NCBI GenBank assembly: GCA_965205905.1
Contig: CBDBHZ010000009.1
Location: 1 to 33,009, forward strand
Origin: JAHZMA01 sp965205905
GTDB lineage: Bacteria > Pseudomonadota > Alphaproteobacteria > JABAAW01 > JAHZMA01
Direction of reading: 5' to 3'
Length of the DNA: 33,009 nt
A program made the position numbers and the translations under genes. The notes under the pieces are model-generated. The model had not been told where the DNA came from. It saw only the letters and a list, made by a program, of their open reading frames with translations, and did not search any database. Positions 7,505 to 15,298 of this stretch are shown here, piece after piece (the first letter of the stretch is position 1; every line of letters begins with the position of its first letter).

Positions 7505-9045
7505 ATCAAGGATTGATATTGTTCAACAATCACCTTAATGGTGCGTGGTTCCGTCATCTCATCATTGAATAAAATCTGCAATTCCACCTCACCACTGATG
7601 TCGCCACGTGCAACCTTAAATTCCACCGTCTCATCAATGTAATCTTCACCAGCCACCGCAGGCACACCCTCATCACCCGGTTCTAACCGCACATAAATTG
7701 TGGTATCTTCGGTTGCAGGGTCTGGCAATGTTACTTTTACAGGAATGGATTCACCTGATTCCACATTATCAAACATAAATTCTACTTTTGCATTTTCTAT
7801 GATAACGGGTTTTTTGCGCTCAATATATCTAATCTCACGCAGATTATCGACGGGCCGCCAGATAGTGTTCGGGTCAGCAGCGTCATTTTGCCCTGCAACC
7901 CCTAGCCCTTGCCAACGTGGCGCGGTCGTGCTTTTGTCGCGCCCTAATGGCACATTCAGCGTAAATTCATAATTCTGAATCGGCTCATCACTGGTGTTGG
8001 TATTTGTGTGGCGATACGAGAAACTCATCCATTGATGTGGCCTCCATTGTAAGCCTATCGCTGTCGTTTTTTCAACCCTAACAGGCGATTCCTTATCGGT
8101 TGCTTCCCACTCAGTAGCAGCAATATCAGCCGTTACATTATTGGTGATATTAAATTTATGCCCCACTTCCGAACCGCCAATCGCGCGTTCTTCATAACCT
8201 TCGCGCCCATCAAGCCACGCGGTGGTTGGGCTATAATAATTCACCCAGCTTGTGCCCCATTTGCCAGAATAATCATAGCGCGATACCACACGGCTATGCC
8301 CGCGTTCAGCATTTTGTTGAATGAAAGTGGCAAAGCCCAGAATATTCTCACCTGCAATAGGCGTTAAATTAAAGCGATACACCAAACCCCAACGCATATC
8401 GTTACGTTGCATGCCTTGCTCATCTTGCCATCTGGTAACGCCTTGCTGTAGGAAAAGATTATATTTTGTGGGTGCCGATTGCCTTGCATTCCTTAAGGCT
8501 TTATTGCGCCCAGAAGCATCACGGTCTTCGCTAACATTTGCCTGCATTTCGGTATTAATAAGCGGGATAACAGTATCAAGATTTCCCTGCACACCTACGC
8601 CTTCAACTGCACTATAATGCAAACGATTGCTGATTTGAAAATGCTCACTAAAAAAACGTTGTCCAATATCTTCGGTTGTGCCAAACGCCAAACCCATTGT
8701 GCGATTTGCGACTTCTTCTTCAACACCCTGCATGATACAATCTCTGCCGTCGCTATGCCCCTCATTCAGAGCGGTATTGCACCTTGCCATCTGACTTTGC
8801 AATGTGTTAAGCGACCCATTGAAAAAACTTTGTGAGAGATTGCTGGTTTGATTTTGTTGTGCATTTTGTTGTGCATTTTGTTGTGCTTGGGCAAGATTCA
8901 TCAAACCAATAAGAATGAGACCGACAGATGCAGGAATCAGCAAGATATGCCGTAAAGCACCCTCAAACTGTCTCTTAAATCCAGTTAATTTCCCATCATA
9001 TGGCAATAAAAACATAGAATCACCCATCATATTTGCACGTATCAT
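7486..9045 (-). CDS. Inverse autotransporter (intimin/invasin-type) beta-barrel protein
   Basis: The 519-residue product has a long polar N-region, a hydrophobic core (about residues 34-53) and a likely signal-peptidase site after AQA. Next come a QNAQ-repeat linker and a region of alternating short amphipathic strands (about 110-370). Features such as RWGLVYRFNLTP, RVVSRYDYSGKWGTSWVNYY and TAIGLQWRPHQWMSFSYRH are typical of the inverse-autotransporter outer-membrane barrel. Its last strand (YEFTLNVPLG) leads into an Ig/Calx-beta-like domain (about 415-510, with GESIPVKVTL and DEGVPAVAGEDYID). One short passenger domain is few for this family. ATG 9045 is chosen because GGAG lies 7 nt upstream; the frame could extend to a TTG at 9060. 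It opens a surface-protein island with the two lipoproteins that follow. Confidence 0.75.
   Translation of the reverse strand: MIRANMMGDSMFLLPYDGKLTGFKRQFEGALRHILLIPASVGLILIGLMNLAQAQQNAQQNAQQNQTSNLSQSFFNGSLNTLQSQMARCNTALNEGHSDGRDCIMQGVEEEVANRTMGLAFGTTEDIGQRFFSEHFQISNRLHYSAVEGVGVQGNLDTVIPLINTEMQANVSEDRDASGRNKALRNARQSAPTKYNLFLQQGVTRWQDEQGMQRNDMRWGLVYRFNLTPIAGENILGFATFIQQNAERGHSRVVSRYDYSGKWGTSWVNYYSPTTAWLDGREGYEERAIGGSEVGHKFNITNNVTADIAATEWEATDKESPVRVEKTTAIGLQWRPHQWMSFSYRHTNTNTSDEPIQNYEFTLNVPLGRDKSTTAPRWQGLGVAGQNDAADPNTIWRPVDNLREIRYIERKKPVIIENAKVEFMFDNVESGESIPVKVTLPDPATEDTTIYVRLEPGDEGVPAVAGEDYIDETVEFKVARGDISGEVELQILFNDEMTEPRTIKVIVEQYQSLMVMRSQ
8852..8887 (-). repeat. Three 12-bp in-frame tandem repeats (Ala-Gln-Gln-Asn)
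   Basis: Three copies of TTTTGTTGTGCa (plus-strand reading; the last copy ends in T) encode AQQN repeats directly after the predicted signal-peptide cleavage site of the inverse autotransporter. The unit is a multiple of three, so copy-number change would alter linker length without shifting the frame. Confidence 0.8.
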
Positions 9046-9209
9046 TGCTTGCTCCGTCAATAATTATCACTAATAACATGATAAGAAACCAACCAAACCG
9101 CTTATATACAAGCATTATCAGCATATTATCTTATCTATCCACGAAAGCAAATCAAAAATATTTATCATTTTATTATAATCTATTTTATAGAAAATGCAAG
9201 TGTTTCATG

Positions 9210-9299
9210 CATTAATTATGTGGGGGGCTTTGCGACATACGCTTTGGCGATGAGGGCAAGCCCATCACCACGCGATGACGCCCCCCACACCCCCTACCG
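9210..9299 (+). repeat. GC-rich palindromic intergenic repeat, copy R2
   Basis: The outer stem GTGGGGGGC (9220-9228) pairs perfectly with GCCCCCCAC (9280-9288). An inner arm GGCGATG pairs with CATCACC with one mismatch. The element shares GGGGGCTTTGCGACATACGC with copy R4 at 14980-14999. Between R2 and R4 the inner stem changes from G-C to A-T at its fourth pair, a compensatory change. Upstream, 9061-9209 is AT-rich with no gene seen. Confidence 0.8.
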
Positions 9300-9525
9300 C
9301 TCATTAATATATTGGGGACTTTGCGTGTTGGTTTTATATATCAAGGGGGGTGCGACTTCGCTTCTCGGTCGCGAGGCATAAGGGACCCCAAATTTTTTGC
9401 AGAGCAAAAAATGTTGGGAACCCAGAAGCCCGCTCCCTTGCGCTTTCGGTTTGCCCTTGTTACCAATGGCGGGCAAACCTCACCCTTGATAATCCCCCCG
9501 CCATACTCAATACTAAAGTAGTGTG
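9300..9525 (+). repeat. GC-rich palindromic intergenic repeat, copy R3 (composite)
   Basis: This copy directly abuts R2. It begins with a short version of the left module (GGGGACTTTGCG). It continues with TATCAAGGGGGG (9339-9350), which can pair with CACCCTTGATA (9481-9491). Inner hairpins include ATTTTTTGC/GCAAAAAAT and GGTTTGCCC/GGGCAAACC. The end (CCCCCCGCCATACTCAATA) is the same as in copy R7. Short open frames across it in both directions are by-products. Confidence 0.75.
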
Positions 9526-9536
9526 TTTTGATAGTC

Positions 9537-9565
9537 TTGATACTATAACACTTGACAATTATACC
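9537..9565 (+). promoter_or_regulatory. Candidate sigma-70 promoter for the 1783-residue lipoprotein gene
   Basis: TTGATA (9537-9542) and TATACC (9560-9565) are 17 bp apart, 57 bp before the start codon and just after repeat copy R3. A perfect TTGACA at 9552-9557 lies in the same stretch but has only a weak -10 (near TATTTC). Either or both could be used. Confidence 0.4.
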
Positions 9566-9622
9566 GCATTTCTGCTATTTCATTCATGGTATTATTCACT
9601 TTATCAAGGAATCACTCTCATC

Positions 9623-12600
9623 ATGAGAAAAATATATCTTACGATAGTTAGCATGTTACTGAGCATTTTGGTAACAGCTTGCAACTCCCCTAACATTACG
9701 AATAAAAATATCGACCTCACCAATAGAAGCGAGGTTATTGGTGATATTGAAACGGTGGGCGCGCCCAATAGTGCCTATTCACCAGCTGGTGTTGATGAAA
9801 CCTTCGAGGCTGTGGCGATTGATGCCGACCAAAGTGACGCGAATAAAAGCATCACATTATCTGGCACAGCTGTGTTAGATAATATCAATAATTATTTTCG
9901 CCGCCAAAGCCCTGTAGGCACATTGGATAGGGTGGGGCATAATCTGATGATTTCTTACATTAAGAACCCCATTGTTTCGCTTGATTTTGATGAGCATGGC
10001 TATATCACTACCGCGAATCTTTATGTTGGTGATAATCATTTTATCGCTGATGACCCAAGTGAGAGCAATAGCCGTAACTTTTTTCAAAACTATCTAGACC
10101 CTAATCATGGCAGAACCATCATAGAGATTAAGCGAAATTTTCAAGAAGAACCCAGCGATGATGATAGTTTTAGCTTCACCAATGATAATAATCATAATGA
10201 TGAGCTTTGGAATTTTATGGCAAACCATATGCTGAATATAAGATGGGTGGTTGGTGATGAGGGCTATGAGACGAATAAATTGCGCGATGAAGATGTTTAT
10301 TATGATGGCTATATGATTGCTGGCTTTGAAACCAAAGGTGATATGATTGATAGTAACAGCACTGGCGAGGTAACGTTTCATGGCAGTGGGCAAGGCTATA
10401 ACACGGCAAATCAATATAGCCCTTCTTATGCAGGCATTTATTTCAATGTTATGGCGCGTGTCAATTTTGCAACGCGTATCGTTGGCTTTGAAACAATAGA
10501 CACACAATTTTGCTTCAATCAAAGAGATGCAACAGGATTTAACTGGACCTGCAACCTTATACCACCTCTTGATTTTAGCACAGATTTAACTTACGATGCA
10601 GGCAAAAATAATCTGACTGGCGCGATTGAAGCCAGTGGCATGACAGGCACAGTAGAGGCCCGTTTTTATGGCACAGGCGATAATGCTGCGCGCGAATTGG
10701 GTGGCACATTCGCCATGCGACATGGTTATGCGCGATATACCGGCAGTTTTGGCGCCATCAGAACCGATGTGTGGAATATTTTCACTGACGATACTGCGCC
10801 AGATGTTAATATTTTTACTTATGATTCATTGCAAGCAATATCGGAAGATGCTGATGCCGATACCGATGATATGAATGACGATAAAGAAATCATTCTTGCA
10901 GGCACAGCTGTGCAAGAAAGAATAAAAAAATTCTATAACCGCCCACCAACACATAGCGTTGTTGTTGATGATGGTGATGATGATGACGATAATAATGAAA
11001 CAATGCTGGTGGAGTCACCACCAAGCTGGTCTGAAGCCGACCATCTTGCAAGTGAAGACCATTTTATCGCCAGAATCAACGACCCGATTATTTCACTCAC
11101 CTTTAATGATGATGGCGAGATTGCGAGCACAAGCCTGTATATTGGTGATAATGCTTATACTGCTACGCTTGATGGCACGGGCAGTGCCACATATTTCTCA
11201 GAAGGATTAGAAGGTCTTGATAGTGGCATTGTTAGCACTGTAACCATCAATAGAAATTTCAATGATGGTAATAGGGGGTTTGATTTTACAGGGCAATATC
11301 TGATGAATATTTATTGGAATATTGATGAAAGAAGCTTGCCACAGACGCATACAACCAGTCTTAATACGGAACGTGATGGCTTTATGATAACAGGCTTTGA
11401 AACGCCTTTTTCTGATATTCCCACGAGTGAAATGGTTGAATTTAGTGGCAATGGCAGAGGTTATTATCGTGGCAGCGGCAGCAGTTATGATATTCGGTTT
11501 ACGCGTTTTGATATAACGGCGAATGTTGATTTTTCTACCCGCATGGTAGAATTGCAGGCCAACAATTCATCTTATGGGTATTTTCTTGATTTTACGACAA
11601 CTCTCAGTTACGATGCAGGGCAAAATAATATCAGCGGTGCGGTTGAAACCGAGGGTCATATAGATGATGATGATCCTGAAAATAATATCGACCCATTGAT
11701 AGGCAGAGTTGAGGCTCGCTTCTATGGCACAAAAGATGATGCGACTGAAGAATTGGGTGGCACATTCGCGATGCGTAATGGTATCAGCAATTATTATTAC
11801 GGGTATTTCGGTGCTTTTAAGGAGCATGATATTGATAATTCTTTTGATGATGTTTCCATGATTGCATTAAGGGGGACTGATAGAAGGGTTGAATTGTCAT
11901 CATTGGCAGTGGAATCAAGCATCACTGCTGATTTTAAGCGGACTGACACGAACGCTAATGTATCTTGGATTCATACCGATATATCTAATATGTCGGTTGA
12001 AAATTCGGTATTAGCGAAAACAGATATTAGGAACCCTGAAATTACGATTACATATAGTCGCGGTGACTATGAAAAAGATGGCAGCAATATTACCGCTGGG
12101 CTACTTGCTGAAGCGGAGGTTACATTTAATGATGGCGCAAGAAATTACACCTATCGTCTTGATGATGGTGGCAATGGTAATTCAACAGAAATTCTAATAG
12201 ATGGGTTGCTTGCTGAAAATTCTACATTTGCGTTGGGCTATATGGAAGTCAGCAGGGGGCAAAATTTTGGCTTTGAAACCAAATATATGGTCGATGCCAG
12301 ATGGAATTTGGTGTCAAATATTTTGTGGGGTGATATACCAGAAAAATATGCGGATAATAATTCCAGCCAAACAAGTCTAATATATGAAAATAAAAGAACC
12401 GAACTTAATGCAACGCTTACATCTGGCTTTATTGTTGCGGGGCTTGCAACAGGTGATAGCAATTTGCCGACCAGCAGAGGGTTAAACTTTGCTGAAACAA
12501 TGATGCCGCTTGTAGGCAATGCAAATTTTATGGGTAGAGGCGCTGGCTATTATTATGATGCAGTCTTACCGCAACTGGTTGAGTTTGATGTGAGTGCGAC

Positions 12601-14974
12601 TGTTGATTTTGCTGCCCTGACGGCAAAGATAGAAACCAGCAATACGATGGGTTATTCTTGCAAGATTGTTACTACAAAATGCGACGATGCTGCCAGAACT
12701 CCTTTATCAGACCTTAATTTTAGCACGGGTGATATATCTTATATGGCAGGTGTGAATAATATCAGCAAGACTGACCTTACAATAGATGGCATGACGGGTA
12801 GTATTAACGCACGCTTTTATGGCACTGTAACCGAAGAATTTGGCGGCACATTTCATCTTGAAGATACGGGTGATGGTAAATATTATACGGGTTATTTTGG
12901 CGCAAGGTATTTTGCAGATTCTTTTGATGATTTATCGTTGCTTTCAGTGGCAGGCGCTGAAAGAGAAGTGGAAAACCCCTCGCTAGCAGTTGGCGCAAGC
13001 ATTATTGCTGATTTTACGCGGACTCAACCGACGGCGGATGCGTCTGCTTCTTGGTTGTATGATACCACGCTAGCTGATGTTACATTTGCAGATATTACCT
13101 TAGCGAAAACAGATTTTACCGCTCCTAAAGTTACCATCACCTACGGCAGTGAAGGATTGCTTAACGAAGCATTGGTTACGTTTAATGATGGCGCAAATAA
13201 TATCAGCTATGCTCTTGATGGCGATAATGGTGAAGCTACAAAAATCTTGAGGCAGGGCTTGCTTGCCGATAATGATGCGTTTGATTTAGGTTATATGGTG
13301 ATGAGCAGAGGGCAAGAATTTGGCTTTGAATCCCAATATATGCTCGCAACCAGATGGCATTTGACGAAGAATATAGATGATGATAGTGCCACAACGCAAA
13401 CAGCTGCCGAATTCACAAACGGCTTTATGATAACAGGGTTTGAAACTGGTGGCACGCCTGTATCCCCTGATAGCAGTAGCTTAAACTTTATAGATACTGC
13501 CTTGCCGCTTAAAGGTGATGCTACATTTACGGGCAATGGGATTGGTTATTATTATGATGTAACTGCATTGCAACTGGTTGAGTTTGATATGAATACAACT
13601 GTTGATTTTGTCAATCGCATGGCAAAAATAGAAACCAGCAATACGATGGGGTATTCTTGCACATTTTTCAACACACAATGCGATGATGCTACTCGAACTG
13701 CTTTATCAGACCTTGATTTTAGCACGGGCGATATATCTTATATGGCAGGTGAGAATAATATCAGCAAAACTGACCTTATGGTGGATGGCATGATGGGCAC
13801 TATTCAAGCACGTTTTTACGGACCGACAGCTGAAGAATTTGGCGGCACATTCCATCTTGAAAATACGGGCGATGGCGAATATTATATGGGCTATTTCGGT
13901 GCATTGCGGTTGACCGAGTCTTTTGATGATTTATCGTTATTGTCAGAGGCGGGTATTGATAGGGCGGTGGAATTGTCATCACTGGGGGTGAGCGCAAGCC
14001 TTGATGTTGCGATTGATAAAGCAGAGACGATTACGAATGCATGGTTAGATGACGCATTATTAGCGGATTTAACATTGACCAGTGACACCACGCCAACGCT
14101 AGAACAGGCAACAATCACCGCACCAAAAATCAACATTACCTATGATGGTGAGAATATTGCCCAAGCGATTGTTAGTTTTACTGATGGTTCAACAGACCAA
14201 ACCTATAGGCTTAATGAAACAACATCAACCTCAACATTGCTAGAAGGTGCGCTTGATGATGATACCAGATTTGTTACGGGTTCTATGGAAGTAACCAGAG
14301 GCAACAATAGCAGTAAAATATTTGGCTTTGAATCAAAATATATGGCAGCAGCCAGATGGAATCTCATCAGTAATTCTGGGGATGATACAGGCGCGAACAC
14401 TGCTTTTGAAGATGCGGCTACCAGTGCCAATATCAAGCAAACAACAGGCTTTATGATAACGGGCTTGGAAACGGGCAATAGTAACGCGTTTGTTAGCGGA
14501 AGGTTAAATTTTACCGAAACAACAATGCCAACAACCGGCACAGCGGTTGCATTCACAGGTGCGGGTGCGGGTATCTTTATTGATAAAACGGGCTTAACTG
14601 ATGGTATTTCCCTTGCAGATACATTATATCACACTGAATTTATGCTATCGGCAACCGTTAATTTTGAAGCGCGTATGGTGAATATGACAGCGAGCGATAC
14701 CATGATATATTCATGCAAGAAAATCACTGCTAGCTGTAGCGGTGCTGATGCCAATACAAAAGAGAGTGCTGACCTTAATTTCTCTGTTACGGGGCTTGGT
14801 TACGATGCAGGCGTCAATGGTGTTGCTGGTGATGTTGAGATAACAGGCGACCATGCCATGAGTGGCAGTATCAACGCACGTTTTTATGGACCTGATGCAA
14901 CAGAATTGGGTGGCACATTCCAGATGGGCACAGAAGATAAAAACTATATGGGCTATTTTGGCGCGAAACAATAA
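9623..14974 (+). CDS. Giant lipoprotein with five tandem TbpB-like beta-barrel units
   Basis: The 1783-residue product starts at ATG 9623, preceded by AAGGA with a 9-nt gap. The frame is open upstream to 9350, but that part lies in a repeat. A lipoprotein signal peptide with lipobox LVTAC places lipidated Cys at residue 19. The rest is five units of about 330-360 residues, ending near nt 10758, 11818, 12907, 13906 and 14971. Each ends in a shared signature ARFYG..A.ELGGTF followed by a GYFGA-like strand. This resembles the transferrin-binding-protein-B / Slam-dependent surface-lipoprotein barrel family, where one or two barrels are usual. Units 1, 3, 4 and 5 carry a Cys pair in the same loop (e.g. 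YSCKIVTTKC), probably a disulfide; unit 2 lacks it. The protein is Asp/Asn/Thr-rich and Cys-poor, as expected for an exported protein. The ligand is unknown. Confidence 0.85.
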   Translation: MRKIYLTIVSMLLSILVTACNSPNITNKNIDLTNRSEVIGDIETVGAPNSAYSPAGVDETFEAVAIDADQSDANKSITLSGTAVLDNINNYFRRQSPVGTLDRVGHNLMISYIKNPIVSLDFDEHGYITTANLYVGDNHFIADDPSESNSRNFFQNYLDPNHGRTIIEIKRNFQEEPSDDDSFSFTNDNNHNDELWNFMANHMLNIRWVVGDEGYETNKLRDEDVYYDGYMIAGFETKGDMIDSNSTGEVTFHGSGQGYNTANQYSPSYAGIYFNVMARVNFATRIVGFETIDTQFCFNQRDATGFNWTCNLIPPLDFSTDLTYDAGKNNLTGAIEASGMTGTVEARFYGTGDNAARELGGTFAMRHGYARYTGSFGAIRTDVWNIFTDDTAPDVNIFTYDSLQAISEDADADTDDMNDDKEIILAGTAVQERIKKFYNRPPTHSVVVDDGDDDDDNNETMLVESPPSWSEADHLASEDHFIARINDPIISLTFNDDGEIASTSLYIGDNAYTATLDGTGSATYFSEGLEGLDSGIVSTVTINRNFNDGNRGFDFTGQYLMNIYWNIDERSLPQTHTTSLNTERDGFMITGFETPFSDIPTSEMVEFSGNGRGYYRGSGSSYDIRFTRFDITANVDFSTRMVELQANNSSYGYFLDFTTTLSYDAGQNNISGAVETEGHIDDDDPENNIDPLIGRVEARFYGTKDDATEELGGTFAMRNGISNYYYGYFGAFKEHDIDNSFDDVSMIALRGTDRRVELSSLAVESSITADFKRTDTNANVSWIHTDISNMSVENSVLAKTDIRNPEITITYSRGDYEKDGSNITAGLLAEAEVTFNDGARNYTYRLDDGGNGNSTEILIDGLLAENSTFALGYMEVSRGQNFGFETKYMVDARWNLVSNILWGDIPEKYADNNSSQTSLIYENKRTELNATLTSGFIVAGLATGDSNLPTSRGLNFAETMMPLVGNANFMGRGAGYYYDAVLPQLVEFDVSATVDFAALTAKIETSNTMGYSCKIVTTKCDDAARTPLSDLNFSTGDISYMAGVNNISKTDLTIDGMTGSINARFYGTVTEEFGGTFHLEDTGDGKYYTGYFGARYFADSFDDLSLLSVAGAEREVENPSLAVGASIIADFTRTQPTADASASWLYDTTLADVTFADITLAKTDFTAPKVTITYGSEGLLNEALVTFNDGANNISYALDGDNGEATKILRQGLLADNDAFDLGYMVMSRGQEFGFESQYMLATRWHLTKNIDDDSATTQTAAEFTNGFMITGFETGGTPVSPDSSSLNFIDTALPLKGDATFTGNGIGYYYDVTALQLVEFDMNTTVDFVNRMAKIETSNTMGYSCTFFNTQCDDATRTALSDLDFSTGDISYMAGENNISKTDLMVDGMMGTIQARFYGPTAEEFGGTFHLENTGDGEYYMGYFGALRLTESFDDLSLLSEAGIDRAVELSSLGVSASLDVAIDKAETITNAWLDDALLADLTLTSDTTPTLEQATITAPKINITYDGENIAQAIVSFTDGSTDQTYRLNETTSTSTLLEGALDDDTRFVTGSMEVTRGNNSSKIFGFESKYMAAARWNLISNSGDDTGANTAFEDAATSANIKQTTGFMITGLETGNSNAFVSGRLNFTETTMPTTGTAVAFTGAGAGIFIDKTGLTDGISLADTLYHTEFMLSATVNFEARMVNMTASDTMIYSCKKITASCSGADANTKESADLNFSVTGLGYDAGVNGVAGDVEITGDHAMSGSINARFYGPDATELGGTFQMGTEDKNYMGYFGAKQ
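10759..14974 (+). repeat. Tandem protein-coding repeat units 2-5 of the giant lipoprotein
   Basis: Units span about 10759-11818, 11819-12907, 12908-13906 and 13907-14974. Units 3 and 4 are the closest pair and are offset by 999 bp (333 codons). Words such as GATATATCTTATATGGCAGG (12731 and 13730) are identical and GAAACCAGCAATACGATGGG recurs in both. This points to a recent in-frame duplication or gene conversion. Unit 5 and units 1-2 are more diverged. Confidence 0.75.
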
Positions 14975-14976
14975 TT

Positions 14977-15055
14977 AGCGGGGGCTTTGCGACATACGCT
15001 TTGGCAATGATGGCAAAAGCCCATTGCCACGCGATGACGCCCCCGCACCCCCACC
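14977..15055 (+). repeat. GC-rich palindromic intergenic repeat, copy R4
   Basis: The element starts 2 nt after the stop of the first giant lipoprotein gene. GCGGGGGC (14978-14985) pairs perfectly with GCCCCCGC (15039-15046), and GGCAATG pairs with CATTGCC inside. It is the sister of copy R2 and may also act as a transcript-end hairpin. A further imperfect inverted repeat (GCTAGAATTG with CAATTCGCTAGC) follows at 15068-15099. Confidence 0.8.
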
Positions 15056-15103
15056 GCAAAAATATCCGCTAGAATTGCAACACGTTCAATTCGCTAGCCC
15101 TAA

Positions 15104-15224
15104 ATTTATTAATGGGGGTTTTGCGACTTTGCTTACGCGAAGATCCCCCTGTTCGGTTTGCCCTTGTACCAATGGCGGGCAACCCTCACCCTTGATAATC
15201 CCCCCGCTGTGCTTAATACTGGCA
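15104..15224 (+). repeat. GC-rich palindromic intergenic repeat, copy R5
   Basis: This copy has TTTGCGAC near its start, then GGTTTGCCC pairing with the GGGCAACCC region. It ends in CACCCTTGATAATCCCCCCG and a tail like copies R3 and R7 (gctgtgcttaatact). Together with R4 it fills the 324-bp gap between the two giant lipoprotein genes. The small open frame at 15024-15278 is repeat-derived. Confidence 0.75.
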
Positions 15225-15248
15225 TCGAGAACATCTGTTGTAAATGAC

Positions 15249-15276
15249 TTGACTTATCGCGATAATAAGCTATATT
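15249..15276 (+). promoter_or_regulatory. Sigma-70-type promoter for the 1265-residue lipoprotein gene
   Basis: TTGACT (15249-15254) and TATATT (15271-15276) are separated by 16 bp. The start codon is 23 bp further on and is preceded by a TAGGAGA ribosome-binding site. The promoter lies just outside repeat copy R5, so this gene probably has its own transcript. Confidence 0.5.
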
Positions 15277-15298
15277 AAGATGTTATAGGAGAATTATC

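Noticed and set aside
9350..9622. 91-codon upstream extension of the giant lipoprotein frame
   Set aside because: The extension lies in repeat R3 and would bury the lipoprotein signal; the ATG at 9623 has a ribosome-binding site and gives a perfect lipobox protein.
15024..15278. 84-codon open frame between the two giant lipoprotein genes
   Set aside because: It lies inside repeat copies R4 and R5, has no ribosome-binding site, and resembles frames in other repeat copies only because the DNA repeats.
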